A stretch of 64,000 bases of DNA from Bradyrhizobium sp. LTSP849 (GCF_000938255.1 NZ_JYMR01000052.1:372001-436000), one strand, 5' to 3'. Positions 1 to 7,666 are shown, counted from the stretch's first letter. Program-made: numbers and translations. The notes: generated from the sequence alone by a model not told the origin.

Positions 1-1
1 G

Positions 2-385
2 ACGGAGTTCAACACATTTACTCAGCAAGTCGGCGACGCGCTGCCGATCCTCGAACAGATGGGTTATGAGGTCACCACGCTCAAAATCACCTGGGGTCTG
101 CCGCCGAAAGCTCGGTTGCGTTTGAAATCAACCGGTAATCCGGACGTTCAAAAAGTGAACGCAATCGCGGCAAAGGCAACGAGCGGCGGCGTACTGATTT
201 CCGCCCTCATCACGAGCGCGGCGACGGCAAAGCGTATCCAGAGCACTATGCGCTTGGGAACGGCGTACCTGGACGTGGATTTCGCGATACCGCCTCGGGT
301 GAACATGAAGTTCGTTAGCGCCAAGGCGAACGACAAGGATGAATCACTTCGCGACGCTGACGAGTTGGAAATTGCTTGCAGGTGA
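2..385 (+). CDS. Hypothetical protein, 3' end only (5' end outside window)
   Basis: The reading frame is already open at the left edge (in-frame residues before the first Met read TEFNTFTQQVGDALPILEQ), so this is the C-terminal part of a longer protein. The first in-window ATG at 59 is therefore probably not the real start. The visible 127 residues contain no catalytic motif that I recognise, no signal peptide and no membrane segment. The stretch after residue 45 is Ala/Ser/Thr-rich and could be a short helical hairpin. It ends 20 bp before an interspersed palindrome. The function is unknown. Its position beside a toxin-antitoxin pair and a tRNA gene would suit an accessory region, but that is inference. 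Confidence 0.6.
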   Translation, partial: TEFNTFTQQVGDALPILEQMGYEVTTLKITWGLPPKARLRLKSTGNPDVQKVNAIAAKATSGGVLISALITSAATAKRIQSTMRLGTAYLDVDFAIPPRVNMKFVSAKANDKDESLRDADELEIACR

Positions 386-404
386 CTCTGTGTCGTGTCG
401 ATAA

Positions 405-497
405 CCCGTAGGATGGTAGAGCGAAGCGAGGCCGATCACGCTTCTGACCGCGGTGAGGCATGATGGGTTTCGCAAGTGCTCTACCCATCCTACGGGG
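405..497. repeat. Interspersed palindromic repeat, CCCGTAGGATGG type
   Basis: The outer arms CCCGTAGGATGG(..)TAGAGC and GCTCTACCCATCCTACGGG are inverted copies. The left arm lacks two bases relative to the right. The spacer carries GAAGCG-type elements similar to other intergenic repeats in this window. The gene-free stretch 386-759 holds this repeat, then about 190 bp where I see nothing, then the direct repeat at 688-728. Confidence 0.75.
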
Positions 498-687
498 CCT
501 GAGCCCATTCCAAACAATTCACAGCTTACGAAGCTGCTGACGCATATGAAAAGCCGGCACCGCATGCCGCCTGGGCACGATAGGTGGAAGGTGCGATCGG
601 AGACCTTTCCCTGACATGGTCAGCCAATGGGGCGGCCTGTTGCCTGAAGAAAGCGATCTGTTGGCAAGGGCGCCCGGATCTCGCTTC

Positions 688-728
688 ATCTCTATTGGGA
701 TTGACTAATTATCTCTATTGGGATTGAC
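688..728 (+). promoter_or_regulatory. Tandem 18-bp direct repeat upstream of toxin-antitoxin pair
   Basis: The 18-mer atctctattgggattgac occurs at 688-705 and again, identically, at 711-728, separated by taatt (23-bp period, about two helical turns). It ends 31 bp before the toxin ATG at 760, and each copy ends in a TTGAC that could serve as a -35 hexamer. Toxin-antitoxin operons are usually autoregulated by binding of the antitoxin or the complex to repeats at this position, so an operator is a reasonable inference. A small duplication of promoter sequence is the alternative. Confidence 0.5.
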
Positions 729-759
729 CGCATTGTTGCGGCATGGGATTGATGCTTCC

Positions 760-1008
760 ATGAAGGACGTCATTTACAGCGTCGAAGCGGTTCGGGCCTT
801 GCGGCAACATTCGAACCGCAAGGCCGCCATCATGGCGAAGATCGACGCCTATGCAAAGAATCCGGCGGCGCAGGCAAACAACGTCAAGAAGCTGAAGGGC
901 CGTCCGGACTACCGATTGCGGGTCGGCGACTTCCGGGTGATCTTCTCGGAAACGAAAGACACCGTCACCATTCACGATGTCGGACCACGCGGCGGGATCT
1001 ACGATTGA
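760..1008 (+). CDS. RelE/ParE-superfamily toxin of a type II toxin-antitoxin pair
   Basis: This 82-aa protein starts MKDVIYSVEAVRALRQ and has the compact RelE/ParE fold pattern: N-terminal strand and helices, then GRPDYRLRVGDFRVIFSE, where the RLRVGDFRVIF strand is the family hallmark, and a terminal strand HDVGPRGGIYD. Members of this family are ribosome-dependent mRNA endonucleases (RelE/HigB) or gyrase poisons (ParE); the sequence alone does not decide which. I chose ATG 760 because the upstream in-frame start at 718 would put the start inside the tandem repeat. The antitoxin follows after 11 bp in the same direction. Toxin-first order is that of HigBA-type modules. Confidence 0.85.
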   Translation: MKDVIYSVEAVRALRQHSNRKAAIMAKIDAYAKNPAAQANNVKKLKGRPDYRLRVGDFRVIFSETKDTVTIHDVGPRGGIYD

Positions 1009-1019
1009 AGGAAAGCACC

Positions 1020-1394
1020 ATGAACAAGGTACAGCGCATCAAGAGTCCCAGCGGCGAGGACATGGTTGTGCTATCGGCCGCAGATTATGAGCGCTTGGTG
1101 GAGGCGGCCGAGGATCAGAGGGACAGCGAAATTGCCGAGCGCTCCCGGAAGGCAATCGAGCGAGGCGAGATAGAGACCTTAACCTCCGCCGAGGCGAAGG
1201 AGCTGTTGGCCACCAAGAGCCCGCTTGCTTTCTGGAGGAACAAGCGCGGCCTGACGCAGGGCGCGTTGTCCAAGGCGAGCGGCGTCGCACAGGGCTTCAT
1301 TTCCGAGATCGAGGCCGGGAACAAGCCGGGCACCGCAGCGACGCTCAAAAAGCTCGCCACGGTCCTGAAGCTCACGGTCGACGACCTGATCTGA
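1020..1394 (+). CDS. XRE-family antitoxin (HTH C-terminal)
   Basis: This 124-aa antitoxin partner begins at ATG 1020, preceded by GAAGGAAAG (ribosome binding site). Residues 1-60 resemble a Phd/RelB-like segment (GEDMVVLSAADYERLVEAAED) followed by an acidic, charged helix that probably wraps the toxin. Residues 67-124 form a Cro/C1 helix-turn-helix (AFWRNKRGLTQGALSKASGV, then ISEIEAGNKPGTAATLKKLA). This would neutralise the toxin and repress the shared promoter, plausibly through the repeat at 688-728. Having both a Phd-like N-terminus and an XRE domain in one small protein is a little unusual but known among HigA/RelB-type antitoxins. Confidence 0.85.
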   Translation: MNKVQRIKSPSGEDMVVLSAADYERLVEAAEDQRDSEIAERSRKAIERGEIETLTSAEAKELLATKSPLAFWRNKRGLTQGALSKASGVAQGFISEIEAGNKPGTAATLKKLATVLKLTVDDLI

Positions 1395-1511
1395 CGAAAT
1401 GAACTATCGCAGCGAATTTCCAGGCTCTTCGCCGGACAGTGCCTCACCCAGCCTTGCGGACTGGAATCGCTCGGTTCGCCAATGACTTCAAGGACTGAGC
1501 GGGAGGCATTT

Positions 1512-1588
1512 TGGTAGCGGGAGAGGGACTCGAACCCCCGACCCCAGGATTATGATTCCCGTGCTCTAACCAGCTGAGCTACCCCGCC
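1512..1588 (-). tRNA. tRNA-Met (CAT anticodon)
   Basis: Reading the minus strand gives a complete 77-nt cloverleaf. The acceptor stem pairs GGCGGGG with TCCCGCT. The D arm is GCTCAGCTGGTTAGAGC and the anticodon stem is CGGGA/TCCTG with loop ATCATAA (anticodon CAT). The T loop is GGTTCGAGTC, and the 3' CCA is encoded at 1512-1514. The G1-U72 acceptor closure is a wobble pair and argues against the initiator tRNA, whose first pair is mismatched C-A. Elongator Met is most likely. A lysidine-modified Ile tRNA also has CAT but usually has a different acceptor stem. Confidence 0.93.
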
Positions 1589-1747
1589 ACAGGGTACGCG
1601 GGGGCCGAAACAGGCCGATCTCGCGAACGCGCGGCATATAAGGAAGGGGGCGGCGGGCTGTCAAGCAAAGTGGGGCGTGGCTGGGGGCTGATTTTGGCGG
1701 CGGAATCGCGCCTATCAGGCACCAGACTCGCGGACAGTCCCCCTCAC

Positions 1748-1801
1748 CCGAAATCCGCGCTTTTGCGCGGATTTCGGCCTCTCCCCGCAGGCGGGGAGAG
1801 G
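1748..1801. repeat. Two back-to-back hairpins (intergenic repeat)
   Basis: CCGAAATCCGCGC-TTTT-GCGCGGATTTCGG is immediately followed by CCTCTCCCCGC-AG-GCGGGGAGAGG, both perfect stems. The second stem belongs to the same CCTCTCCC family as the repeat at 2926-3044. It lies 15 bp past the stop of the minus-strand gene 1816-2178, so it may also stop transcription, though no T-tract follows on that strand. Confidence 0.7.
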
Positions 1802-1815
1802 CGAAGGAAGAACCG

Positions 1816-2178
1816 CTATTTCGGCCGGACCGTCGGGTCGCCGCCGGGGCTACCGGGGGGCGGGATCACGGGCATGGCGCCGTCGGTCGAGGGCGCGGGG
1901 GCATGCATTTCGGGGTCTACGCCGGAGGGCGGGCAGAGCACGCCGTCGGTTTTGGCGAGTTTGTCGCCGAGCGGTTCCCGGGACTGGCCGGTGGTGGTGC
2001 CGTCGGGCGCGGTGGCGCGGTTCGGGCGGTCCTGGGGCGCGCAGTCGGCGGCGCGTTGCGGGGATTGCGGCGCGGTCGCTTGCGGCGGCGTTGCCGAGGC
2101 GGGCGGGGCCTGCGCGATCGCGGCGCCCGAGGCGGCGATCAGGAAGCCCGCAAGGATGAGGTTTGATGTCTTGTTCAT
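1816..2178 (-). CDS. Exported proline-rich small protein
   Basis: This 120-aa protein has a clear Sec signal peptide (MNKTSNLILAGFLIAASGAAIAQA, cleavage probably after AIA). The mature part is low-complexity and rich in Pro, Ala and Thr, with two Cys (AADCAPQD and GVLCPPSG) that could form a disulfide. No known domain is recognised. Bradyrhizobium genomes carry many such short exported proteins, and a periplasmic location is the only inference I would make. It lies between the tRNA and the PmtA-like gene, with 46 bp to the latter, and is possibly co-transcribed from it. Confidence 0.75.
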   Translation of the reverse strand: MNKTSNLILAGFLIAASGAAIAQAPPASATPPQATAPQSPQRAADCAPQDRPNRATAPDGTTTGQSREPLGDKLAKTDGVLCPPSGVDPEMHAPAPSTDGAMPVIPPPGSPGGDPTVRPK

Positions 2179-2224
2179 GGAGGGGAAACGCGCGGGTCAG
2201 GCCCGATGTTCCCGGCGTGCAACA

Positions 2225-2863
2225 TTACGATTTGACGTACCTGATCAGCGAAAAGTGCCCCATCGGCGACATCGGGCGGCGCTCGGCCAGCGTGATGCCG
2301 CCGTGCTTGGCGGCCCAATCGACCAGGCGAGCCCACGGGAATTCCGGGCGCCAGCCGAGGCGGCGGGCGAGCGGCGCGAAGGCAAGCTCGGAGAGTTTTC
2401 GCAAACCACTCTCGGCGCCGATGTGGTTGACGAGGATCAGCTCGCCGCCAACTTTGAGCACGCGCACGAACTCGTCGAGCGTGCCTTCGGGATCGGGCAC
2501 GGCGGTGATGACATATTGCGCGACCACCGCGTCGAAATAGCCATCGTGGAAGGCGAGGTTCTTGGCGTCCATCACCGAGAGCACTTCGACATTGGACAGC
2601 CGCATCGCGCGCACGCGCGCCTGCGCCTTGCGCAGCATCGGCTCGGAAATGTCGACGCCGCAGATCTTTGTGGTGCGCGCATAGTCGGACAGCGAAAGCC
2701 CGGTGCCGACGCCGACGTCGAGGATGCGGCCGCCGATGCGGTCGGCCTCCGCGATGGTCGACTGCCGTCCGGCGTCAAACACCTTGCCGAACACGAGATC
2801 ATAGACCGGCGCCCAGCGGCCATAGGCCTTCTCGACCCCGGCCCGCGAGATGTCTGCTGCCAT
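2225..2863 (-). CDS. pmtA: Class I SAM methyltransferase, PmtA-like phospholipid N-methyltransferase
   Basis: This 212-aa protein begins with the sequence AYGRWAPVYDLVFGKVFDAGR, which is typical of Rhodobacter-type PmtA, the enzyme that methylates phosphatidylethanolamine to phosphatidylcholine using S-adenosylmethionine. SAM motif I is ILDVGVGTGLSL (about residues 48-59). Motif II/III regions are CGVDISEPML and VVAQYVITAVPDPEG. Phosphatidylcholine is an abundant membrane lipid in rhizobia and several such methyltransferases exist in Bradyrhizobium. Which paralogue this is, and whether it prefers PE or a methylated intermediate, cannot be read from sequence. A UbiE-like generic methyltransferase is the alternative. 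The gene lies downstream of mnmA on the same strand. Confidence 0.75.
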   Translation of the reverse strand: MAADISRAGVEKAYGRWAPVYDLVFGKVFDAGRQSTIAEADRIGGRILDVGVGTGLSLSDYARTTKICGVDISEPMLRKAQARVRAMRLSNVEVLSVMDAKNLAFHDGYFDAVVAQYVITAVPDPEGTLDEFVRVLKVGGELILVNHIGAESGLRKLSELAFAPLARRLGWRPEFPWARLVDWAAKHGGITLAERRPMSPMGHFSLIRYVKS

Positions 2864-2925
2864 GCCCCCTGCCGTTTCTAGAGTTTAATTGGTGAGATCA
2901 AAGCCAGCCCCGGGCGCGGTCTGGG

Positions 2926-3044
2926 CCTCTCCCGCTTGCGGGAGAGGTCGGCGCGTAGCGCCGGGTGAGGGTTCTTTCCGCTCGCGAGATATCGCGTCTG
3001 GAGAGAGCCCCCTCCCCAACCCTCCCCCGCAAGCGGGAGAGGGA
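2926..3044. repeat. Interspersed palindromic repeat, CCTCTCCCGC type
   Basis: A perfect hairpin CCTCTCCCGC-TT-GCGGGAGAGG sits at 2926-2947, and a second one with the same core (CTCCCCCGC-AA-GCGGGAG) sits at 3022-3043. A spacer carries the text GCGCGTAGCGCCGGGTGAGGG. This is a common Bradyrhizobium-type intergenic repeat. It occupies the gap between mnmA and the methyltransferase gene. Confidence 0.75.
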
Positions 3045-3085
3045 GCGCACTTCCGGTGCTGCGGCAGCGCGATCCGAACTCATGA

Positions 3086-4267
3086 TTACCCGCGAACCGC
3101 TTCAGCGAGTGGCCGCGCTGTGCTGCTCGCGACCTTTGCGGCCGCGCTCTGGATGAAGCCGCCGCCGAGTACGCGGGCCTGGCCCGTGGGCGCGTCGTAG
3201 AACACGCAGGCCTGGCCGGGCGAGACGCCCTCCTCGCCGGCGATGAGCTCGACTTCGTAATGACCGTTGCTGCCGCGCAGCCAGGCTGGCTGGGGGCTGC
3301 GGGTCGAGCGCACGCGCACGAACATCTCGAGGCCATTGCCGATGGCGCGGTCGATGTCGCCGTCGCCGATCCAGTTGACGTCGCGCAAGCTGATGCGGTG
3401 CATCCTCAGCGCCTCGCGCGGGCCAACGATGACGCGGCGGTTGGCCGCGTCCAGCCGCACCACGAACAGCGGCGCGGCTGCCGCGATGCCGAGGCCGCGG
3501 CGCTGGCCGATGGTGAAATTGGCGATGCCGTGATGCTGGCCGAGCACGCGACCGTCGAGATCGACGATGTCGCCGGGGTCCATCGCATTCGGCCGCAGCC
3601 GGGTGATGATGTCGGTGTAGCGGCCGGTCGGCACGAAGCAGATGTCCTGGCTGTCGTGCTTGTCGGCGACGCTGAGGCCGAAGCGACGCGCGAGCTCGCG
3701 CGTCTCGGGCTTGGTCATGTCGCCGAGCGGAAAGCGTAAGTAATCGAGCTGCTCCTGCGTGGTCGCGAACAGGAAATAGCTCTGGTCGCGATCGGCATCG
3801 GCAGCGCAGACCAGCGCGCGCGAGCCGTCGTCGCGACGGCGCGAGGCGACGTAATGGCCGGTGGCAAGCGCAGTGGCGCCCAGCTCGCGCGCGGTCTTCA
3901 AGAGGTCGCGAAACTTGACCGAGCGGTTGCACTCGATGCACGGCACCGGCGTCTCGCCGAGCGCGTAGCTGTCGGCAAAATTGTCGATGACGGACTCGCG
4001 GAAGCGGTCCTCGTAGTCGAGCACGTAATGGGGAATGCCGAGCTTGGCCGCGACGTCGCGGGCGTCGTGGATATCCTGGCCGGCGCAGCAGGCGCCCTTG
4101 CGGTGGATCGCCGCGCCATGGTCGTAGAGCTGGAGCGTGATGCCGACGACGTCATAGCCTTCGGCCTTCAACAGCGCAGCCGTCGTCGAGGAATCGACGC
4201 CGCCCGACATGGCGACGACGACCCTGGTGTCCTGCGGACGGCCTTCGAGATCCAGACTGTTGAGCAT
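3086..4267 (-). CDS. mnmA: tRNA-specific 2-thiouridylase MnmA
   Basis: This 393-aa cytosolic enzyme thiolates U34 of tRNA-Lys, -Glu and -Gln using sulfur relayed from a cysteine desulfurase. The ATP-pyrophosphatase PP-loop SGGVDSS is at residues 21-27. The catalytic cysteines are in VPCIECNRSVKF and SQDICFVP. The central GATALATGHYVA and TIGQRRGLGI motifs and the C-terminal beta-barrel are all present, and the length is normal for the family. I start it at MLNSLDLEG (ATG at 4267). The frame is open 47 codons further upstream, but that extension runs through a strong hairpin and is Arg/Pro-rich non-family sequence. It is transcribed divergently from fliK. Confidence 0.95.
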   Translation of the reverse strand: MLNSLDLEGRPQDTRVVVAMSGGVDSSTTAALLKAEGYDVVGITLQLYDHGAAIHRKGACCAGQDIHDARDVAAKLGIPHYVLDYEDRFRESVIDNFADSYALGETPVPCIECNRSVKFRDLLKTARELGATALATGHYVASRRRDDGSRALVCAADADRDQSYFLFATTQEQLDYLRFPLGDMTKPETRELARRFGLSVADKHDSQDICFVPTGRYTDIITRLRPNAMDPGDIVDLDGRVLGQHHGIANFTIGQRRGLGIAAAAPLFVVRLDAANRRVIVGPREALRMHRISLRDVNWIGDGDIDRAIGNGLEMFVRVRSTRSPQPAWLRGSNGHYEVELIAGEEGVSPGQACVFYDAPTGQARVLGGGFIQSAAAKVASSTARPLAEAVRG

Positions 4268-4302
4268 GGGTTCCTGATGCCTTGAGCCGGGACATCGGCG
4301 GT

Positions 4303-4328
4303 CCCCGGGAACTTCGGTTCCCCCGGGG
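4303..4328. other. Stable UUCG-type hairpin in the mnmA leader
   Basis: CCCCGGGAAC-TTCG-GTTCCCCCGGGG forms a hairpin with a two-base bulge, and the loop with its closing pair is the very stable C(UUCG)G tetraloop when read on the plus strand. It lies 36 bp upstream of the mnmA ATG and about 250 bp upstream of fliK. It could be a leader structure of either transcript; no T-tract follows, so it is not called a terminator. Confidence 0.4.
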
Positions 4329-4579
4329 GCTGACTTGCCCGGTCGAAAGCGGCTGAGAGCACCCTTTAATATAGGCGGCCTTCCGGTGAAGCAATCGCGC
4401 GGGCCCAAAGCTTAGGGCAATTCTTGCCGGGGCGGCAGAAATGGCGGGGCCGAAGGGGGCCCCGCGGCGCTGGTGCCGATTCATCAAGATATTGATTTTA
4501 CTATATAAAATGGCTTCGCGTGGAGCTGGCCCGCTCCTTGCTAACCTCCTGCTCCGAAGATGTTTTTGAGGGGTCGCCT

Positions 4580-6211
4580 GTGGTTGGTGTCACGTCAGAC
4601 GTAGCTGCGAGCACGCAGGTTTCGAGCGCGCAGCAGAAGCCTGCCCGGTCGCAGAGCTCGAACACCTCCCCGAACGATTCCTTCGGTGCGCTGGTCGACA
4701 GCAACACCCAGGCGATCAGCAACAGCGCCTCGTCCTCGACCCAAGACACCGCGCCGCGACGCAGTGATTCCTCATCGTCGTCATCGTCCTCCGCCTCGTC
4801 CGACCGGAGCACGCGCGACAGCTCCTCGACCGATGATCAATCCTCGCAGAGCCAGGCGAGCGACAGCACCGATTCCACGACGCCGGCCAGCACCGACACC
4901 ACGACCGATCCGGCCAAGGCGAGCGGGAAGACCAAGGACAAGTCCGACACCTCCAGCACCAAGTCGGGCGACAAATCCGACAGCTCGAAGAGTGACAAGA
5001 CCGACGGCACCGATGGCCTCGCCGCCGCGGTCGATGCTTCGGCCAACGCCCAGACCACGGCGACGCAAGCCGTGCCCGATCCGAACGCGATTGTCGTTGC
5101 CGCGCCCGTCGTGCCGATCGATCCGAACGCGGCCGCCAACCAGGCCGCCTCCGCTGCCTCTTCGCCGCTGACGATCGCGGCTGCCGGCATCGCCGCCAGC
5201 GCCTCGACCGCGGCGCAGATCGCCGGCACCAAGCTTGATGCGACCGCCACCGGCGCCAAGACCGGCAAGACTGGCGATGCCAAGACCACCGATGCGAAGG
5301 CCGCACTTGGCGATGCCGCCGCAACGGCCACCGACGCCACCGCAACCGATGCCAAGGCGAACGCCGCACAGCTCACAGCTGTCGACCAGGGCACGCCGAA
5401 AACCTCGTTCAAGGCCGCCGCAACGGCGCAGGGCTCGAGCGACGCCTCCAATATCGGCCAGGATGCGGGTAAGACCGCAGCTTCAGCCACCACGCAGACT
5501 GCCGCGACGACTGCGACCGCCAACGCCGCCGCGCATCCGCAGACCGCAAAACCGCAGGCCGACGCCGATGCGACCGACGCGAAGGCCGGTGCCGCGGACC
5601 ACACCGCCGATGCCACGGCGGCCGCACCCACCCCGCACGTCCATGCCGACACGCAGGCCGTCGCTAGCGCGACGGACAGCAGCGCGCAGGCGGCCAACGC
5701 CGTGCAGGCACCGCTGACCAATACGACATCGACCGCAACCGCTTCCACCGCGACGCTCACCGCGACCGCGGCGACATCGACGGCGGTGCCGATCAGCGGC
5801 ATCCCGGTCGAGATCGCGGCGGCCGCGCGCGCCGGCAAGACCCGCTTCGACATCAGCCTCGATCCGGTCGATCTCGGCCGCATCGACGTCCGCATCAATG
5901 TCGACCGCAACGGCCAGGTCACCTCGCATCTCACCGTCGAGAAGCCGGAGACGCTGTCGCTGCTGAAGCAGGACGCGCCGCAATTGCAGCGCGCGCTCGA
6001 CGATGCCGGGCTGAAGACCGGCAGCAACGGGCTTTCCTTTAGCCTGCGCGACCAGAATTCGTCGGGGCAGAACTCCGGCAACAACAACGACAATAACGGC
6101 AATGCCCGCCGGCTGATCATCAGCGACGAAGATGCAACTCCCGCGGCGCCCGTGAGCCGTAGCTACGGCCGCATGCTCGGATCGAGCAGCGGCGTCGACA
6201 TCAGAGTGTGA
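4580..6211 (+). CDS. fliK: Flagellar hook-length control protein FliK
   Basis: This 543-aa secreted ruler protein sets hook length and triggers the switch of export specificity. The first about 410 residues are low-complexity and dominated by Ser, Thr, Ala, Asp and Lys, with recurrent TDAKA/ATDA units, as expected for the extended ruler part. The C-terminal domain (about 415-505) carries the Flg_hook signature FDISLDPVDLGRIDVRI and the following LTVEKPETLSLLKQDAPQLQRAL. I chose GTG 4580 because GAGGGG lies 6 bp upstream and the following VGVTSDVAAST resembles FliK N-termini. The in-frame start at 4520 lacks a ribosome site. flgD follows after 13 bp. Confidence 0.9.
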   Translation: MVGVTSDVAASTQVSSAQQKPARSQSSNTSPNDSFGALVDSNTQAISNSASSSTQDTAPRRSDSSSSSSSSASSDRSTRDSSSTDDQSSQSQASDSTDSTTPASTDTTTDPAKASGKTKDKSDTSSTKSGDKSDSSKSDKTDGTDGLAAAVDASANAQTTATQAVPDPNAIVVAAPVVPIDPNAAANQAASAASSPLTIAAAGIAASASTAAQIAGTKLDATATGAKTGKTGDAKTTDAKAALGDAAATATDATATDAKANAAQLTAVDQGTPKTSFKAAATAQGSSDASNIGQDAGKTAASATTQTAATTATANAAAHPQTAKPQADADATDAKAGAADHTADATAAAPTPHVHADTQAVASATDSSAQAANAVQAPLTNTTSTATASTATLTATAATSTAVPISGIPVEIAAAARAGKTRFDISLDPVDLGRIDVRINVDRNGQVTSHLTVEKPETLSLLKQDAPQLQRALDDAGLKTGSNGLSFSLRDQNSSGQNSGNNNDNNGNARRLIISDEDATPAAPVSRSYGRMLGSSSGVDIRV

Positions 6212-6224
6212 GGAGTATTCGCAA

Positions 6225-6947
6225 ATGACCACCACGAATTCCGCCACCGCACCTGCCGTCGTCTCCGGCACGACCTCGACGTCATCGTCGTCATCCTCGT
6301 CGAGCTCGAGCCTGGGCTCGACCACCGGCGCGACGCTCGCCGGCAACTTCCAGACCTTCCTGACGCTGCTGACGACGCAGCTCCAGAACCAGAACCCGCT
6401 CGATCCGCTCGACACCAACCAGTTCACCCAGCAGCTGGTGCAGTTCGCCGGCGTCGAGCAGCAGCTCAAGACCAACGATTCGCTGTCCCAGCTCGTCACC
6501 CTCCAACAGACCACGCAGGCGACCCAGGCGCTGGGCTTCGTCGGCAAGACCGCCGTGGTCGACGGCACCACCGCGACCATGACGAGTTCGTCGGCGACCT
6601 GGCATCTCAACGTGCCGACCGACGCGACCGTCGATATTTCCATCGCCAATTCCAGCGGCCAGACCGTGTTCACCGGAAAATATACTGCCGGTGCGGCCTC
6701 CGACGTTCCCTTCACCTGGAACGGCCAGGGCAATGACGGCACGCAGTGGCCGGACGGAAAATATACGATCACGGCGACGGGCAAGGATGTCTCGGGCAAC
6801 AATGTCGGCATCGCGGCCCAGGTGCAGGGCACGGTGTCGTCGGTCGACCTGACCCAGTCGCCGCCGCTGCTCACGATCGACGGCAACAGCTACACGCTGA
6901 GCCAGGTGAAGAGCATCGTCGCCACCAGCAGCAGCACCGGCAGCTAA
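6225..6947 (+). CDS. flgD: Flagellar hook assembly scaffold FlgD
   Basis: This 240-aa hook cap protein directs polymerisation of FlgE. The conserved N-terminal signature FLTLLTTQLQNQNPLDP lies at 45-61, preceded by a serine tract (20-29). The FlgD Ig-like/tudor region contains TWNGQGNDGTQWPDGKYTI, the family's W-x-G-x-D-x-x-G-x-x-x-x-D-G-x-Y pattern. GAGGAG lies 8 bp before the ATG. It forms an operon with fliK. flgE, which often follows flgD, is not the next gene here. Confidence 0.93.
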   Translation: MTTTNSATAPAVVSGTTSTSSSSSSSSSSLGSTTGATLAGNFQTFLTLLTTQLQNQNPLDPLDTNQFTQQLVQFAGVEQQLKTNDSLSQLVTLQQTTQATQALGFVGKTAVVDGTTATMTSSSATWHLNVPTDATVDISIANSSGQTVFTGKYTAGAASDVPFTWNGQGNDGTQWPDGKYTITATGKDVSGNNVGIAAQVQGTVSSVDLTQSPPLLTIDGNSYTLSQVKSIVATSSSTGS

Positions 6948-6955
6948 GATAAGTG

Positions 6956-7093
6956 TCGTCCCGGCGAAGGCCGGGACCCATACCGCGTGATGTATCTATG
7001 AGACGCAGGTAGCAGTACCGCGAAAGACTCCTCAACTGCGGGTCTTCGCCAAATTTCTCCCTGTGGTTGGGTCCCGGCCTACGCCGGGACGAC
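6956..7093. repeat. Interspersed palindromic repeat, GTCGTCCCGGCGAAGGCCGGGAC type
   Basis: The left end GTCGTCCCGGCGAAGGCC and right end GGCCTACGCCGGGACGAC are inverted copies around an AT-richer centre. This is the classic Bradyrhizobium intergenic repeat. It begins 8 bp after flgD and probably ends that transcript. In the rest of the gap 6948-7285 I see only a weak GGCTTA/TAAGCC inverted repeat near 7212 before sciP. Confidence 0.75.
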
Positions 7094-7285
7094 AGCGAAA
7101 GTTAGTAAAGTATTTACGAAGACCGCGCCCGGCCGCCTGAAACCATGTGTTCAGCCCGCCGGGCCGGTCGCGTTCCCGCAAGTTTCAACGAGAATTGTAT
7201 TGAAGCCTTAGGCTTAGCGGATTTTTAAGCCGCGATGCGTACGGTTGTGAAGTGAGTTCAGTGGTTGAGAGTTTGTGAGTACGCC

Positions 7286-7561
7286 ATGACAGAACCCCAT
7301 CGCCCGAGGGTAAAATACGTCATCGGGCCGGACGGCAGTCCGCTGACGATTGCAGATCTGCCCGCACCCGGCACCAAACGCTGGGTCATCCGCCGCAAGG
7401 CTGAAGTCGTCGCCGCCGTTCGTGGCGGACTCCTCTCGCTCGAGGAGGCCTGCAGCCGTTACACCCTGACGGTCGACGAATTCCTCTCCTGGCAGTTTTC
7501 CATCGACCAGCATGGTCTGGCGGGTCTTCGCACCACCCGCATCCAGCAATATCGCCAGTAA
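7286..7561 (+). CDS. sciP: SciP/DUF1153-family cell-cycle and flagellar regulator
   Basis: This 91-aa protein is very close to the alphaproteobacterial DUF1153 family, for example VKYVIGPDGSPLTIADLP, TKRWVIRRKAEVVAAV, RGGLLSLEEACSRYTL and a closing TRIQQYR. The family type member, Caulobacter SciP, binds DNA with a helix-turn-helix and represses CtrA-activated promoters, many of them flagellar. I use ATG 7286 (MTEPHRPRVKY) and not the upstream GTG, because the family starts there. It stands alone between flgD and fliF with its own terminator, so it is probably expressed from its own promoter. Confidence 0.9.
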   Translation: MTEPHRPRVKYVIGPDGSPLTIADLPAPGTKRWVIRRKAEVVAAVRGGLLSLEEACSRYTLTVDEFLSWQFSIDQHGLAGLRTTRIQQYRQ

Positions 7562-7589
7562 GCGATCCGGAAATCTGCGGCTTTTGACG

Positions 7590-7625
7590 AAAATCGGTCT
7601 CGCGATGCGAGGCCGATTTTTTTCA
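7590..7625 (+). terminator. Rho-independent terminator after sciP
   Basis: A 14-bp stem (AAAATCGGTCTCGC / GCGAGGCCGATTTT, one G-T pair), three-base loop GAT, then a run of T to 7623. It lies 28 bp past the sciP stop and isolates sciP from fliF. Confidence 0.88.
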
Positions 7626-7648
7626 TGACGCTACTTTTGTCCGAGCCC

Positions 7649-7666
7649 TTAACCTTCGTTAACCAT
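7649..7666. promoter_or_regulatory. CtrA-like site upstream of fliF
   Basis: TTAACCTTCGTTAACCAT contains two TTAACC half-sites in tandem, the second reading TTAACCAT, which is the known CtrA half-site. The spacing between TTAA blocks is 6, one short of the canonical TTAA-N7-TTAA. It is 78 bp upstream of the fliF start and is the only such pair I noticed near the cluster. CtrA/SciP control of fliF is established in Caulobacter; its use here is inferred. Confidence 0.45.

Noticed and set aside
1670..2881. 403-aa plus-strand ORF
   Set aside because: It lies antisense to the exported protein and PmtA-like genes, is Arg/Ala/Gly-rich and has no family resemblance.
4350..4368. Fragment resembling the TPP riboswitch CTGAGA...ACCCTT core
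   Set aside because: The partner stems and the second conserved half are missing and no thiamine gene follows.
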